This document shows positions 1 through 11,551 of a stretch of 64,000 bases of DNA, in pieces; the stretch's first letter is position 1; each line of letters opens with the position of its first letter. The stretch spans positions 868,001 through 932,000 of the forward strand of contig NC_054389.1 of the NCBI RefSeq assembly GCF_001625195.1, read 5' to 3'. Under the pieces are notes generated by a model. That model was not told where the DNA came from. It was given only the letters and a program-made list of their open reading frames with translations, and made no database searches. The position numbers were made by a program, and so were the translations under genes. The DNA is from Drechmeria coniospora. Its lineage: Eukaryota; Ascomycota; Sordariomycetes; Hypocreales; Ophiocordycipitaceae.

Positions 1-2
1 GC

Positions 3-623
3 ACCAACATCGCCGCCAACTCGGTCTCGGCCGGCAGCGACATGACGGCGCTGCTGCCGCGCTACATCAACATCCGTCGCGGCGGCTACATCTGCGCCCT
101 CGTCGGCCTCGCCATGTGCCCCTACAACCTGCTCACGAGCGCCAACAGCTTCACGACGTACCTGTCGGCCTACAGCGTCTTCCTGAGCTCCATCGCCGGC
201 GTCATGGTGGCCGACTACTACGCCATCCGGAAGGGGTTCCTCCTCGTCCGGAAGCTGTACGACGGCCGCAGGACGGGGCCTTACTTTTACACGTGGGGCG
301 TCCACTGGCGCGCCTACGCCGCCTACGTCGCGGGCATCCTCATCAACGTCGTCGGCTTCGCCGGCGCCGTCGGGGCCGAGGTGCCGGCGGCGGCGACGTA
401 CATTTACAACGTCAACTTTTTCGGCGGCTTCCTCGTCTCGTCGCTCATGTACTGGGGCCTGTGCAAGATTTTTCCCGTGCCCGCGACGAGCGACCGCTGG
501 ATGGAGGTGGGCGAGGATTCCGACGTCGTCCACGTCGCCTACGACGGTCAAGGGGATCAGGACGACGACGACGACGAGTTGAGGGTCGCGGTCCCGGAGA
601 GCAAGGACGCGAAGCACGTGTGA
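3..623 (+). CDS. NCS1 family permease (uracil/uridine/allantoin type), 3' part only
   Basis: The frame is open from the window edge, so the 5' part lies outside; about 206 C-terminal residues are visible. The text resembles the last third of fungal NCS1 permeases of the Fur/Dal4/Fui1 type, plasma-membrane proton symporters for uracil, uridine or allantoin. Visible are a substrate-site-like segment (NIAANSVSAGSDM), the conserved LPRYINIRRG loop, a helix with SIAGVMVADYY, the LY-x5-GPYFYTWG loop, and two further hydrophobic helices. It ends in an acidic cytoplasmic tail (DQDDDDDE) before the TGA. No intron is needed in this part. Family assignment is firm; which substrate it carries cannot be decided from this fragment. 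Confidence 0.9.
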   Translation, partial: TNIAANSVSAGSDMTALLPRYINIRRGGYICALVGLAMCPYNLLTSANSFTTYLSAYSVFLSSIAGVMVADYYAIRKGFLLVRKLYDGRRTGPYFYTWGVHWRAYAAYVAGILINVVGFAGAVGAEVPAAATYIYNVNFFGGFLVSSLMYWGLCKIFPVPATSDRWMEVGEDSDVVHVAYDGQGDQDDDDDELRVAVPESKDAKHV

Positions 624-798
624 CGGCGGTTTTTGACGTCGCCGTGCATCGTCGCATCTGGCCAGGCGGGCCAAGACGCCGCTTGTGGGGGTATCCGTGC
701 AGCGACCGTGACCGGCACTGGCGTTGGCGGGATGGATGCACGGGTGCGACGGAACGGCCTGCGCACACGTTGCCGTTTGCTCCGTCGCATTGACGACT

Positions 799-835
<37 letters not shown>

Positions 836-1290
836 CGCCATGGTACGCGATGCCAAGGGCGTGGCCTGCGGGGTTTGGGCACGGCTACGTTGCGACGAGG
901 GATGCTCGAGCGGACGGACAGGGACGTTGGAAAGTAGGAAGGGGTAATAATTTCCAACTCTGCATGTGACGGTGGTGGCCACTAATATGGGTACAACCCG
1001 GCCTCTGTCGTTCATGACTCGATCGACGTCCACGAGGCGGCCACGAGCTTGTCGCCGCCTGGCCATGCGCAGAAGGAAATGCGCCGAGGGGAATGCGCCG
1101 AGGGGAATGCGCCAAGGGCGACGATGGCCTCGGGCATGCCAACCCCCCGGCGACGATGCCATCTTCCAGGCGTAGCCTCCGTTTCGATCATCGACATGGC
1201 CGTCACGCCGCGGCCTTTTCTTGCTCTAGCCTTCCGCCGAGGTCGGCCACTCGCGTCGTGGTGGGTTCGCTGACATGCCGACGAATTTGT
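624..1290. other. Intergenic, with a GAC/CGA trinucleotide microsatellite
   Basis: No supportable gene. A (GAC)n run lies at about 792-834 and produces long acidic or threonine-rich translations that are not genes. Short direct repeats of a 13-nt unit (gaggggaatgcgc) occur at about 1087-1112. Confidence 0.6.
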
Positions 1291-1569
1291 CTACCAGACC
1301 AGCCCCCTCAGGTGCAGTTGGAGATCGTATATTTCCTTGCAGGACGGTACCTCGCCGACGGGTCTTTCCTCGAAATTGACACAATCCTTGCAGAGGTCCA
1401 ACTGCAACTGTTCAACCGCGGCACGCAAGTGCTTGAGCGTCGCATCGACGCTTTTGGGCTTGTTCGCATCGAGCAAGTCGCCGACACGATCCAGGTTTGG
1501 TCTGTCGACGCAATAGTTGCCGGCGAGAGCTCCCAACAGAAGCGGCGCCATGGCGAGGAGGTGGTGCAT
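1291..1569 (-). CDS. Small secreted cysteine-containing protein candidate (92 aa)
   Basis: This single-exon frame begins with a clear signal-peptide-like N-terminus (MHHLLAMAPLLLGALAG). A short mature part with four cysteines (about residues 20, 60, 63 and 77) and predicted helical, charged stretches follows. An A/T-rich TATA-like element lies about 150 bp upstream on the same strand. I do not recognise the family. Size, secretion signal and even cysteine number fit the small secreted (effector-like) proteins common in fungi associated with hosts, but function is inference only. A longer frame on the other strand overlaps it and looks like a shadow because it lacks any domain or signal. Confidence 0.45.
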   Translation of the reverse strand: MHHLLAMAPLLLGALAGNYCVDRPNLDRVGDLLDANKPKSVDATLKHLRAAVEQLQLDLCKDCVNFEERPVGEVPSCKEIYDLQLHLRGLVW

Positions 1570-1719
1570 CGTGGCGATTTCGGTTCGGCTGTCGTTTTAT
1601 CTTGGAGAAGACGAATCTCTCGCCTACGGTTGGGATCTGGGACGCGAGCGGATTCTGCCGGGCCGAGGACGAGGTGTGATGAAGCGCAGGTCCCGTCCTC
1701 GCGACGCGGGCGACGTCGA

Positions 1720-1729
1720 CTATTTATCC
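1720..1729 (-). promoter_or_regulatory. TATA-like element for the small secreted protein gene
   Basis: On the minus strand the sequence reads GGATAAATAG, about 150 bp upstream of the ATG at 1569. This is within the usual range for a fungal core promoter plus 5' UTR. Confidence 0.35.
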
Positions 1730-4700
1730 CCGGTTCCGGCGTCGAAGCCGACCTCGCCGCAGACGCGCCTACGGCGCAACCGAGCACACGGGAGAGCTGG
1801 AGGGAGCCGAACCATGGCTGCTGCATCGAAGCGAAGGCTCCGCAGCGTTTCCTCGACAGCAGGGCTAGCGGCAGCAGAGGAGCCGCCGGATGGGACGGAG
1901 CCAGGTCAGAGATGCAGGCGGCACAGCCGCGCTGTTACGTACGGATGCGCCGAGGAAGATGCGGCGGCGAATCCTTTGACGAGTCGACGACGAGCACACG
2001 GCACGGCATCCATCATGATACGAACCCGTTTCTCGCCATGCAACTGCACGCTTGTGCGAACAGCTGCGGCGCGCCGTACAACCTCGCACCACTGCGATTT
2101 AGCGCCTACTTAATGCACTGCCCAGCACACATGGCGCCAACGTTAGTGCACCACACAAGGCGCCTACACAGCACATGACGACTATGCTACACCCAGCGCT
2201 ACACCACCTAGTACATATGCACGCAAAGATGCAGTGTACGGAGCACGGAGCACGGAGCACACATGCCCTGGTTACTCGGAACATTCTGCACCTGTAGTAC
2301 ATGTACGGCATCTACTACCAAGGCACTAACTGACCTGACAGCGGGGGCAGTTGGAATTACCCAGGGCGCCATGGCTGCTGGGGGCCGCTGCGGGGACAGC
2401 CAGGGCAGTGGTGACTGCCGGGCCCGCCCTGGATCCAGGTTGCCGTCGCTGCGACGTTGGTGCTTTTAGGCTGCTGTCATGACTTACTTACAGTGCAGTA
2501 CAGCCAGTACAGTCACTAGAAAAAAGCGACGATTCAATTTCGCTGGCGCCACCACCGCATGGCGAATCGACACTTTTGCCGGCCCACCAATTAACATCTA
2601 CAGCACTTGCACCTGCGCTGTGCGTCTTGACCACCGAGGCCGCCGCCGCGACCGCTCAAGCCGCCGTCATTGCTGGGGCCATCATGGCTGTGCAGGCCAT
2701 CGTGTCCACCAGGCCCGCCAGGACCACGAGTGCTTCCGTGAACTTCCGAACAGCTGCCGGCAGAGCTTGTCCAGCAAGTAAGTACGGAGCACTAGGAGCT
2801 TGGTTGTGCATAGGCGCTAAAAATCAGGAGCAGGGTCAGGTGGGGCGCCGCATCGTGTGAGCAGAGGCCTGCGTTCGTATCATCGTGGCCACTCCTCCAC
2901 AATGGCAAGCACTGACTGTACTTGCCTGCAAGTAATTACTTGCAGCACTTGTCGCACGGTGCAGCACACGAAGCACGTGTTTGTCGTCGTCGCGGCTTGG
3001 CCGGCACCGCGTGTGGAGCGTCATGGGCAGGCAGCCTTTGCCGCAAGTAAGTACGCAGTGCTCGTACAGTGTTCCTCATGGCTCCGGAAGAGGCGGCGTA
3101 GGGAGAGGAGGCCGAGACGGACGGCCGCCGTCGATTCGGGCGGCGATTCCATTCCCTCCAACCCAACGGGTAGCTTCGTGCCGCCGCCATCATGGACGCT
3201 TCTCGGCGCTTCGTGCCAGCTTGACCCGAAGCACGTCCTCGAGGGGAACGCCCTTGTCGACCGGCCGCCTCGACGGGACGTTTGGGAGATGGACGGCGGA
3301 ACAACGGCTCCCCAACGTGATGGTTCGCCGTGCTCCACGGTGCGTCGGTGGACAATCAATCATGGCACGCCGAGCCAACACGCCGAGCCGGCCCCGAGGA
3401 GGTGCGCCGGGACCCCGCAACGCCAGCTACGTAGCATCGTCGCCCACTCGCCCGAGGGTGACGGAGCGTCACTGAATCGCAGCGCCATTGCTTCATCTCA
3501 AACATGCTCCGCGCAGGTGATGAAATGGACGACGGCGAATCTTCTTCTTGACCGAATCGAACGGCCAACGCACCGTGCATGTGATGGAGGTGCGAGCCTG
3601 GCTCGGCCCCGCATGCCGGCAAGGTATGCCTTGGCGTGCTGCGCTTGTGCATATGCATCTAGATGTGAAGGAGCATCAGTCGACCGCCAAAAGTCCCTGT
3701 CGAGAAGGATTCCATGGATCCTCCGAGGTAGGTGCGCGTGCATGCATAGGTGCACTCTCCTACCGGTACGGTGCGCGCGGAGTAGAAGCACTCCGCGTTG
3801 GCAGGTCCCGCATTGTCCGCCGATGCAGAAGCCGGCCAAAGATAGGCCCCGCCCCGTGTCGGCCTCGCCCGTCATGGACGTGCAAGTACAAGCAAGTATA
3901 GGTAAGCATCATGGCCGAATTCCGGGCATGTTGGTGACACACGTGTAGCCTACGACACACCCCACGCCGGTGACTATCGGGCACACGCTGGACACCTACC
4001 AAAATGGCGGGCGCCTACGGGTGCTGTAATTACAGCCTCTGCGATGAAATGCCGCATGCCTCGGATCCTACAGGTAGATCGAGTACCTTGGTAATACTTA
4101 GGACGGAACATATCTTCAGGTACAGAGCACCTAGTGCCTACCTAGGTAGAGCCTAGTTGTACAGTACCTGTGTGAACGTGCTGTGGATGTGCCGTGGTTG
4201 TGCCGTGGTTGTGCTGTGGCACCTACCTAGGTACTACCCATCCATCTCGGTCTGGGGCACTAGGTACAGGTCAGGCAGGCACTGTAGGTTCTCGTGCATG
4301 TGCTGTACAATACCGTACGGTGCTTTTACCTGCGCATGATCAGCACTTGCCTACGTGGAAATATGCGCAGGTGCACATCACCCTTCCGTATCTTCCTCGC
4401 GATCATGAGGAGAAGAAGTGACTCTTTTGGGGGTAAATAGGTACCTGTACGTCTTGCTCCCCGCCGCGAACGATACTCTCGAGCCTGCTAGGTACCTACG
4501 TAAGTACTACCTAGTTGTACAAGCAGCAAGTACAGTAAGTAATACGGAGTATTATTAATAGTAGGTACTTACTTACGGAGTAGGCCCGCATCGTCGGGAG
4601 CGGGACATACGGTGTTTGCAAGGAATGCATCATGGTCGTGTCCATTATATCCTGTCCTCTCAGCAGGAGTACGCCGTGACACTGGTAAGGATATGCTGGT

Positions 4701-5899
4701 GCTTGGAACCAATCACGCAGCGACGCCAGTTGTCGGACGCTAGTTCCACTGGGACCGCCCGCAACAACGCAACCAGGCGGCGGGCGAAGGAGTTTTCAGC
4801 CTTTTATTATTTCCAAGTACGGGTATTTCATTCGCAAGTACTCTAGGTAAGTAATAATACTTGGATGCAGGTACTGCACGGGACCTAAAAAACGTGGGAA
4901 TTTGCACTGTGTAACTAATTGCAGCACATGCACTCCAGGTACTTCACAAGCGGTACGCAACGTTGCCATGTTAGTGTGCATTCATTAAGTATTCTGCCGT
5001 ACATCGCCGGCTCTGCCATCTAGAAGGAGCCCGAGTGGTTCCGGACAGCATTCACTGTGCGCCCTCGAGGCCATGCACGCCAGCTCCTGCAAGCGCAAGG
5101 AATCTGCCGGTATTCGTTGCGAAGCAAGGGAAGAAATTCCTCCCAAGCTCTGACCAGCTCTACCGTGTACGCAGGCGCCAAGGCGGAACGACGGCCCTGC
5201 CACGTGCACCGGTCGCCTCTAGCCACCCCCTCGCAGCATGGCAAATCGTCCGTTGGCAGCGTCCATGCTCGTTTCATTCGCCGCGTGGCAGGAGTGGGAT
5301 CCTTGTACGGAGTATGCCCACCCAGGTTCACGCCGTCGATGCTGGCATGTCTCGGCTGCTCATGTCTCCTCCTCCTGCCGTCATGTCCTGGAAGGCCGGA
5401 CCTCGAAGCTCACGGAGCCAGTGATGGCACGAATGGATACCCGTTTTCGCCGCAGTTGTGACGTGATTCCCCGTTCTCACCGCATCGTCAACAACCCGTC
5501 GCACCGACCATGCCCATGTTCAAGCGACGATCCATCCGAGGCAACTGCGCGTCGTCCATGCCGTGGGTTTGTGTGCTGGGAGCAATGGGCGCAATGGTCA
5601 ATCCCCATCAACGTCCGTTTGCTGCGAGAAGCACGCTTCGGTGCGAACGACAACACCAACGAGGGCCCTTGTACACCTCAAGTAATCACGACGATGGGAC
5701 GTCAACACGTAAAGCATGGTCCGAGACTGGAAATTCGCGACCACGTGTAGTTCTCCGAAAGCGGGACCGTCGCACGAACCTGGTGCTCCTGTTTGCTTCG
5801 CTGCCAACTTGCTTCATCCGCTTCGCTGACCAGCAAGGAACAGCAAGTCGGCACATGGCTTCATTACCCTCCATAATCGCGCACCCCTCACCGTAGAAT
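1730..5899. other. Long intergenic stretch rich in short palindromic motifs
   Basis: I see no gene with recognisable domains, consistent codon use or supported introns. The 2,100-5,000 part is dominated by short motifs such as tacctaggta, gtacagta, acttactta and tacggagta (4543, 4574, 5306). Long frames such as the one spanning 2857-3948 have no domain features and are probably chance frames in GC-rich DNA. Confidence 0.5.
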
Positions 5900-5970
5900 G
5901 CCTCCTTGGCTTAGTGGTAAAGCGTATCACTAGTAATGATAAGATCAACGGTTCGATTCCGTTAGTATGT
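5900..5970 (+). tRNA. tRNA-Thr (AGT), acceptor stem damaged; possible tRNA pseudogene
   Basis: The cloverleaf is readable. The anticodon stem is TATCA (5925-5929) with TGATA (5937-5941), and the loop CTAGTAA places AGT at 5932-5934. The T arm is AACGG/CCGTT with loop TTCGATT. The 5' acceptor strand GCCTCCT (5900-5906) should pair with AGGAGGC, but the 3' strand reads AGTATGT (5964-5970). That leaves two mismatches and a terminal G-T. All other arms are intact. Either it is a recently damaged copy or a functional gene with a weakened stem; no intron is present. Confidence 0.75.
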
Positions 5971-6639
5971 CTATCCTACCTTCCTGTTTGGCCGCCGCAG
6001 AGTCGCTAACCAAATTCAGGGAGGCATACGATGAGATGTTTTTTTTCCTTTTTTGTTTTTTGCCAACATCGTTCTTCGTATTCATGTTGCCACTGCCAAT
6101 ATCCTTGCCTTGCTGCGTGACTACGGACAAGTTCTTGGCCCCTTTTCCATCCAGTCAACTCAACGCAGGCTTCACGAGCTCGGCCGTCTAGGGATGCGTC
6201 ACCAACGTTTCGCCCGTCGCGGATCGGACCGAGTCGTGATCCAGCATAGGCAAACGGCATAGGCAAACGGCCAAGGCGCAACTTCTTGCCGAGCAGGGAG
6301 TCAAGACCCGGCGGCGTGCCCATCATCTCACCGTTGGTGGACACTCTGACGGGCGTGTCCCAGTTCCGCATCATGGCTAAATCATAGTCGCAAGCCTCAA
6401 GGGTGCGCAAGTACGTGAGACCATCCCGGCAAGTTAGGCCCGACTGCCTACGGAGCAACTTGGTACGTTGGGCACACATCAAACGTCCAGCATTCTGATG
6501 GTTCCCGACAACGCAAGGCATGTCATCGATCTGGGACCAACTTCAGTTCGCCTCCACGTGGCTCCATCATCTCGAGTCCTCATGACGCGCCAGTTGCATA
6601 GGGTGAAATAAGAAACGGCCTTTCACCGATCCGAGATAG
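5971..6639. other. Intergenic region between the two tRNA genes
   Basis: No gene supported. It contains T-rich runs at about 6038-6060 just downstream of the tRNA-Thr, which could serve as an RNA polymerase III terminator. Confidence 0.4.
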
Positions 6640-6724
6640 GCTTCCATAGCTTAGTTGGTTAAAGCGTCGTACTAATAGAACATTAGTAATGCGAAGATCG
6701 CAGGTTCGAGCCCTGCTGGGAGCA
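6640..6724 (+). tRNA. tRNA-Ile (AAT) with an 11-nt intron
   Basis: Acceptor GCTTCCA (6640-6646) pairs with TGGGAGC (6717-6723; one T-G), followed by discriminator A. The T arm is GCAGG/CCTGC with loop TTCGAGC. The anticodon stem is TCGTA (6667-6671) with TGCGA (6690-6694). The loop reads CTAATA, then the intron gaacattagta (6678-6688), then A. The anticodon is AAT at 6674-6676. Part of the intron (ATTAGT) can pair with ACTAAT around the anticodon, the usual arrangement in nuclear pre-tRNAs, which supports this intron placement. A T-run follows at about 6821-6829. Confidence 0.9.
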
Positions 6725-8870
6725 TCTGCTCTACGCCTACCGGGTTTATTTTTGATCATGAATCGCACACCTGGTGGTGTAGTTCATTTTTCACTCACTT
6801 TGTGTGGGTGGCAGTGGGGTTTTTTTTTCTGCGCGGCCCATTATTATTATTTGGGAGCGGTGCTGATATATTACGGCGGGTCCTGGACGTGGGAGCGATA
6901 GTTGTGTGATTTTGATTGGCTGGCACAATGCCATTGCAACTAGCAGTTGGAGTTGGCTGTAAGCAAGTGTTGGCAGTAATTACAAGTAAATACTTACTTT
7001 ATTACTTGCTACTTACTTACTTACAGCTGTCTGTGCTTGAATAAATACTTGTAGGTGTACGGAGTACTCCGTAAGTAAGTAAGTAGTCAATCATTAATCA
7101 AGTACTTGTACAACGCAAGGAAAAAGTAAGCTGGCTGTACTTGATTTAAGCAAGTGTTACCTGTAAATACTTACATGTCTATACTTGTACTTGTAAATAC
7201 TCACATTCTGTGCTTGTACTTGTAAATGCTCACATGTCTGTGCTTGTACTTGTAAATACTCACATGTCTGTGCTTGTACTTGTAAATACTCACATGTCTG
7301 TGCTTGTACTTGTAAATACTTACATTCTGTGCTTGTACTTGTAAATACTTGTAGCTGCAAGTACGTGTAGTTGTACTGCAAGTAAAGCAAGTACTTGATA
7401 TTAAGAACGTACTTCATTCATTACAAGCAAGTAATGCTACACCTACGTACAGTATACGAGTACAGTACATGTAGAGAGGAGTACAGGCACACGCGTACGG
7501 AGGGAGTACTGATTGCTTGCATTCAACTTGGTACATGTACATTCTGTATTACTTAGGACTTAATTCAAGTACATACCTATCCATGCATACTGTGCGCATT
7601 ACTTGCATATACCAGCTTACATACTTGCAAATACAGCTTACATACATACATACAATACATACATGCATACTTTGGCGATAGATGGACAACATAACCAATT
7701 TGATAGTAGCTGACCGGTGCTGGTTGGTTTGTAACACCTGGCCACAGAGGAGAAAGGAACCATTCCCAGCACCAGTCGGGCCACTGAAAGACACTGTACT
7801 GCTGGGGTAGCGCCGTCCCCTACTGCCAGCCTGTGCCAGGACACCATGCTTACTAGGTACTAAGTAGGTACCTAGCACTTATTCCTTGCACTTACATGGA
7901 CCTCTACAGTACAGTACTGTCTGTGGTGGTGCAGGGCCGACGAGAGGCCCCGCAGACAGTACTTACATGATAGCTGTACACTGTACGGAGTGCCGCGCAG
8001 GTGTACGGAGTAATATGATGCAACAGAGGAAAAGGGGGTCCGCCCGGACTAGGGCTACAACGAATCAAAGATCGTGAGATAGGGCAGAATCAATCTGTTG
8101 GTGTTCTTCTTAATGCTGTTGTTGCCAACTACTAGGTATCCTCTTTACCTGCTTAAATAGGCGTAGATCTAGATACCGTTACGTAACCAACTACCCGGAC
8201 TTTAACCCCGTTACAGTAACGATATTGTATATCGGTCTTTTCTTGCCTACCCTACACTCTGCATCACGTATTACGTGATGCACGGCAACCACCCCATGTA
8301 CATAGCTTCTCCCATTCCCACACTCATAGTTCTCTTCCCCTTTTCTTCCTCCTTATTTCGAAAATTCTACAGTCTTTGCACATACTGCATCGTGACAACG
8401 GGATTGGCTAGGGAAAATAAGGCTGTAACAGAGTTTACTTATCTTGCAAAAAGAACTTCGTAGCCTTGCAAGGAGCAATCCTCTAGATAATATATCTGAA
8501 CCTTTACTATCCACTACGACTTCTTTTAATAAGATGCACCAACGCGCGGCCAAACTATAAACTGCAACAAACTCTTAGGCTGTCGAAAACAAAATTTGCT
8601 GCCACAGCAGAAAATTAATGAAGCATAGCGGCACTTCAAAATGGGTATATGACTTTCCTCCAACATCAAACGATCTACTACTCTTTTCATCGCCGCACAG
8701 TCAAGTTCTGCTTTGCATTGGCCAAACAAGGTCTTACACCAAGGAAGGGTATGCCTTCCTTTTTAATCGTATTGTTTATAGCAAGCAGTTGCCCACGAAC
8801 CCGACACATCAAGCGGAATCTGCCTACAGTCGTTTGACAAGCTGCATCGCCAGTACTGCTGCAGCGAATC
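6725..8870. other. Intergenic, AT-richer, motif and repeat rich
   Basis: No supportable gene. It contains a 30-bp-type minisatellite (listed separately), many acttac/gtaagt strings around 6,970-7,100, and tacggagta motifs at 7058 and 8004. Confidence 0.5.
7165..7355. repeat. Minisatellite, about 30-bp unit
   Basis: Roughly six tandem copies of a unit like cttgtacttgtaaatactca followed by catgtctgtg, with small variations (cattctgtg, atgct). Reading through it on the minus strand gives a repetitive YLQVQAQTCE-type peptide, which I treat as a by-product. Confidence 0.85.
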
Positions 8871-8871
8871 G

Positions 8872-8878
8872 TATAAAG
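8872..8878 (+). promoter_or_regulatory. TATA box of the F-box-like gene
   Basis: TATAAAG lies about 95 bp upstream of the chosen ATG at 8973, a normal distance for a TATA-driven fungal gene with a short leader. Confidence 0.55.
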
Positions 8879-8972
8879 AGGACACTACGCTTTGGTCACG
8901 GCCACTTCGGTTCTTCCGCACGCCGTTCATCTGTCGACCTTTTCCCTCTCATTACTTACGATAACGACACCA

Positions 8973-10573
8973 ATGTCGCAGACGACAGCCAACATGACAT
9001 CTTGGCACTGCTTTCCCGCCGAGATTCGTTACATGGTCTTGGAAGTCTTAATGCAGGACGGTTGTCGCTTGGCTGACTTCGCCACAGTGTCGCGAGAGTG
9101 GCAGACGACTATCGAGCGGCACAACTTCTCCCGGATCAAGCTGACACCGTCACGCCTCGCTAATTTTGGTTCCATGGTTCATCGTAATAGGAGTCTCGTA
9201 CGCTATATTTGGCTTTGCTTGGAACTCGAAAAATATGATTGCACCCAATGCGACTTTCCATTTTCGCGAGGCATGAGCAACGCAGACAATACCATGATTA
9301 TTACGGCATTCCAAGATCTCTTCTCGCACCTTAGCGCATGGGAACCAGACGGCGACTTACTGCTAGATATTAGCGTCCACTCCCTCAGCGACTCGGAGCA
9401 TTGGTTTAAATATCTGACCTTTGAGCCTGATAATGATTCCAATGCGTACGGCCGAGTTCAACACATAGAGCAGTCGTTGTTGTTCAAAGCTAGCGACCAC
9501 CACCACGGATGGATTACTGGTCGTCAACCTTCCATTCCTTCATATGCTGCTTGCCACAAACCCTTTGACGAAATTATGGGCGAGGGACCTTTTGATAACG
9601 AACAAGAAGAATACAAGTGGTGGCAGCAACTGCCTTTAGTCCCGGCAGTAACAGGTGTGCTCCTCCGTCAACAGAACCGCCGACGATGGAAGCCGGACGC
9701 GTTGGCACATATGTTTGCCCGTCTTCCCGGACTCCGGCAAATTCATTACGAGCCTTGGAGGGAATGGGATAACATTATACAGCGGGATACAGATCAAGGT
9801 AAGTGCTACTACGCCGGTTTATTGTTCTCGGTTACTTCTATAGTCTAGTTATACTATTGGCTGCTAACAACCTACTACTCTTCGTCGCTATAGCTTTACG
9901 ATATCTTTTTGAATCGCTCGCGTCTAATCGACTTCGGAGACTCGTACTCTTTGAGAATTTCAACCAAGCGTACCCAGCTAGTTTTGAGAATATGGGCTGC
10001 GACCCTGTGCGAATACCATCCTCTCATGTTAGCCGGGCAGTTGCCAACGCCAGTCTCTCGCTCGAACACGTCTCAGCGTCGTTTCTAGTAGATGCTAGCC
10101 ATTTTTTTCACGCCCGAGAGCTTTCCTGGAAGTGGCCCAACCTGACTTGGCTTGCGCTGACTTCACGACTGCTCGCGCCAGGGGAGTGCTCGATGGAGTT
10201 GGATGACATGCTCCAGGCAGCAGCGGCGGCGGCCATGAAAATGCCAAATCTCGAAGTGATGGAGATATGGAACGGAGGCAAAGGATTGGCGATGCTCTTT
10301 AGGTATCGGCGACCTGAGCGAGGGCTACCTGCTGTGATAACCTGGAGAGGAACATGGAAATTGACCCTGAGACGTCCTGTAATAGAGGCTTGGGATTCCG
10401 TGGCACGGAGGCATGGTGGGCAAGGACATTCTATTGCCGAGGAGTTACTGGATGCTGGTGCTTCGGTCAAGTCTCATGGTGATGCCATATGCCGTTTGAA
10501 ATTGTCAAGGCCGGTCATTCGCCCCGTCTCGTTGCGGCAGATTCAGATAGAGCACATGATGAGTGGAGTGTAA
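8973..10573 (+). CDS. F-box-like protein with a fungal DUF6546-type C-terminal region (501 aa)
   Basis: Two exons: 8973-9798 and 9894-10573. The intron has donor GTAAGT, branch GCTAAC (9863-9868) and acceptor TATAG. The phase-1 join (G|CT, Ala) continues exactly into the downstream frame. ATG 8973 (ccaATGtcg) was chosen because it follows the TATA box; an in-frame ATG at 8994 is an alternative. Residues about 10-50 (WHCFPAEIRYMVLEVL...LADFATVSREW) look like an F-box, which would dock the protein to Skp1 in an SCF ubiquitin ligase. The rest resembles the large family of fungal F-box proteins with the DUF6546-type region (W-rich, LEVMEIWNGG near the C-terminus). Substrate unknown. The DUF number is from memory of the family. 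Confidence 0.8.
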
Positions 10574-11056
10574 AGCCAATAGCTTAGTCTCTGCTACCAG
10601 TCTCGGAATATGCGGAATAGTTAGCCTGGGGCAAAGATAGCACCTGTGAATTTCGTGAATCCAAACGACAAGGTAACGAAGAATAATCTCCATAGCCTCC
10701 TTTCTACTACTTCTTTAAGCAGTAAATTCTTAGTCGTATTCTCCTTGGTGCGCCACGACTCCTCCGGCGCCAACTCATAACAATATCGGGGCTATGGAAG
10801 TTGACAGATTAAAATAGACAGTACTGATACATATATGAGGACGATTAGTTGTGTTGTTGAAAGCAGAGATGGAATGGAGGGTGTGGTTCGTGAGGGAGGA
10901 TGCACGATTACGTAAAAATAGACAGATGGGAGGAACGATTAAGGATAGAGAATTCGTATGTATCCTTATCTGGATGTATATCTTTGGCATTACCGTACCA
11001 AGCTCTCGCTCTCGCATCACCCCGTTAATTCAGCCCTCGCCAACGGACGGATAATT
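10574..11056. other. Intergenic downstream of the F-box-like gene
   Basis: AT-richer spacer; I see no gene, RNA or repeat of note. Confidence 0.4.
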
Positions 11057-11551
11057 ATGCAGCACGCACAGGCCGACGACCGACGACGTATGTCTTGTCG
11101 ACAAAACCTCGAGCCAGAAGCAACAGCGGCAAGCTCTGTTACGAGCAGCTGGCAGCAGCCTCTTGCACTGTCGGGCCCAAGCCACCACATTCCCACTCGG
11201 ACGTGGAACAGGTGTACGCAATCATGCCATATACAGCAGCAAGGACATGGCGGTTCTCATCCTCCTCGTCCATGTCCGACTGCACCTTGCCCTTCCAACA
11301 TGGAAGCGGAAGCCCTTGCGACATCGCACGACATCAAGTTGCTGATGGCGAATACACTTTACGAACCGGCCTGGGCAAACGAGTGGGACCGTCACTTTAA
11401 GGCAAACGGCACCATTGACTTGCGCACGTGGGAGCGCTACGGTATGCTGTCGAAGCACCGTCGTCAGAGGACCGCCGAGCTAGGTATCGAGGAGGCAAGG
11501 ATTCATGCGAGACGTGCCAGTACTTTGACTCTTTATGGAGAACCAGTATAG
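11057..11551 (+). CDS. Uncharacterised open reading frame (164 aa), doubtful
   Basis: The frame starts at an ATG (11057) and runs to TAG at 11551. The first half is Gln/Ser/Pro-rich and low in information. The second half (SHDIKLLMANTLYEPAWANEWDR and following) reads like a helical, charged protein domain, but I do not recognise it. No introns or promoter support it. It may be the last exon of a gene whose upstream exons I could not find, or a chance frame. Confidence 0.25.
   Translation: MQHAQADDRRRMSCRQNLEPEATAASSVTSSWQQPLALSGPSHHIPTRTWNRCTQSCHIQQQGHGGSHPPRPCPTAPCPSNMEAEALATSHDIKLLMANTLYEPAWANEWDRHFKANGTIDLRTWERYGMLSKHRRQRTAELGIEEARIHARRASTLTLYGEPV

Noticed and set aside
2857..3948. 363-codon plus-strand frame
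   Set aside because: No domain, irregular composition, overlaps frames of similar length on the other strand; likely chance in GC-rich DNA.
6580..6768. Minus-strand frame containing APSRARTCDLRITN
   Set aside because: This is the well-known false protein produced by reading the antisense strand of a tRNA gene.
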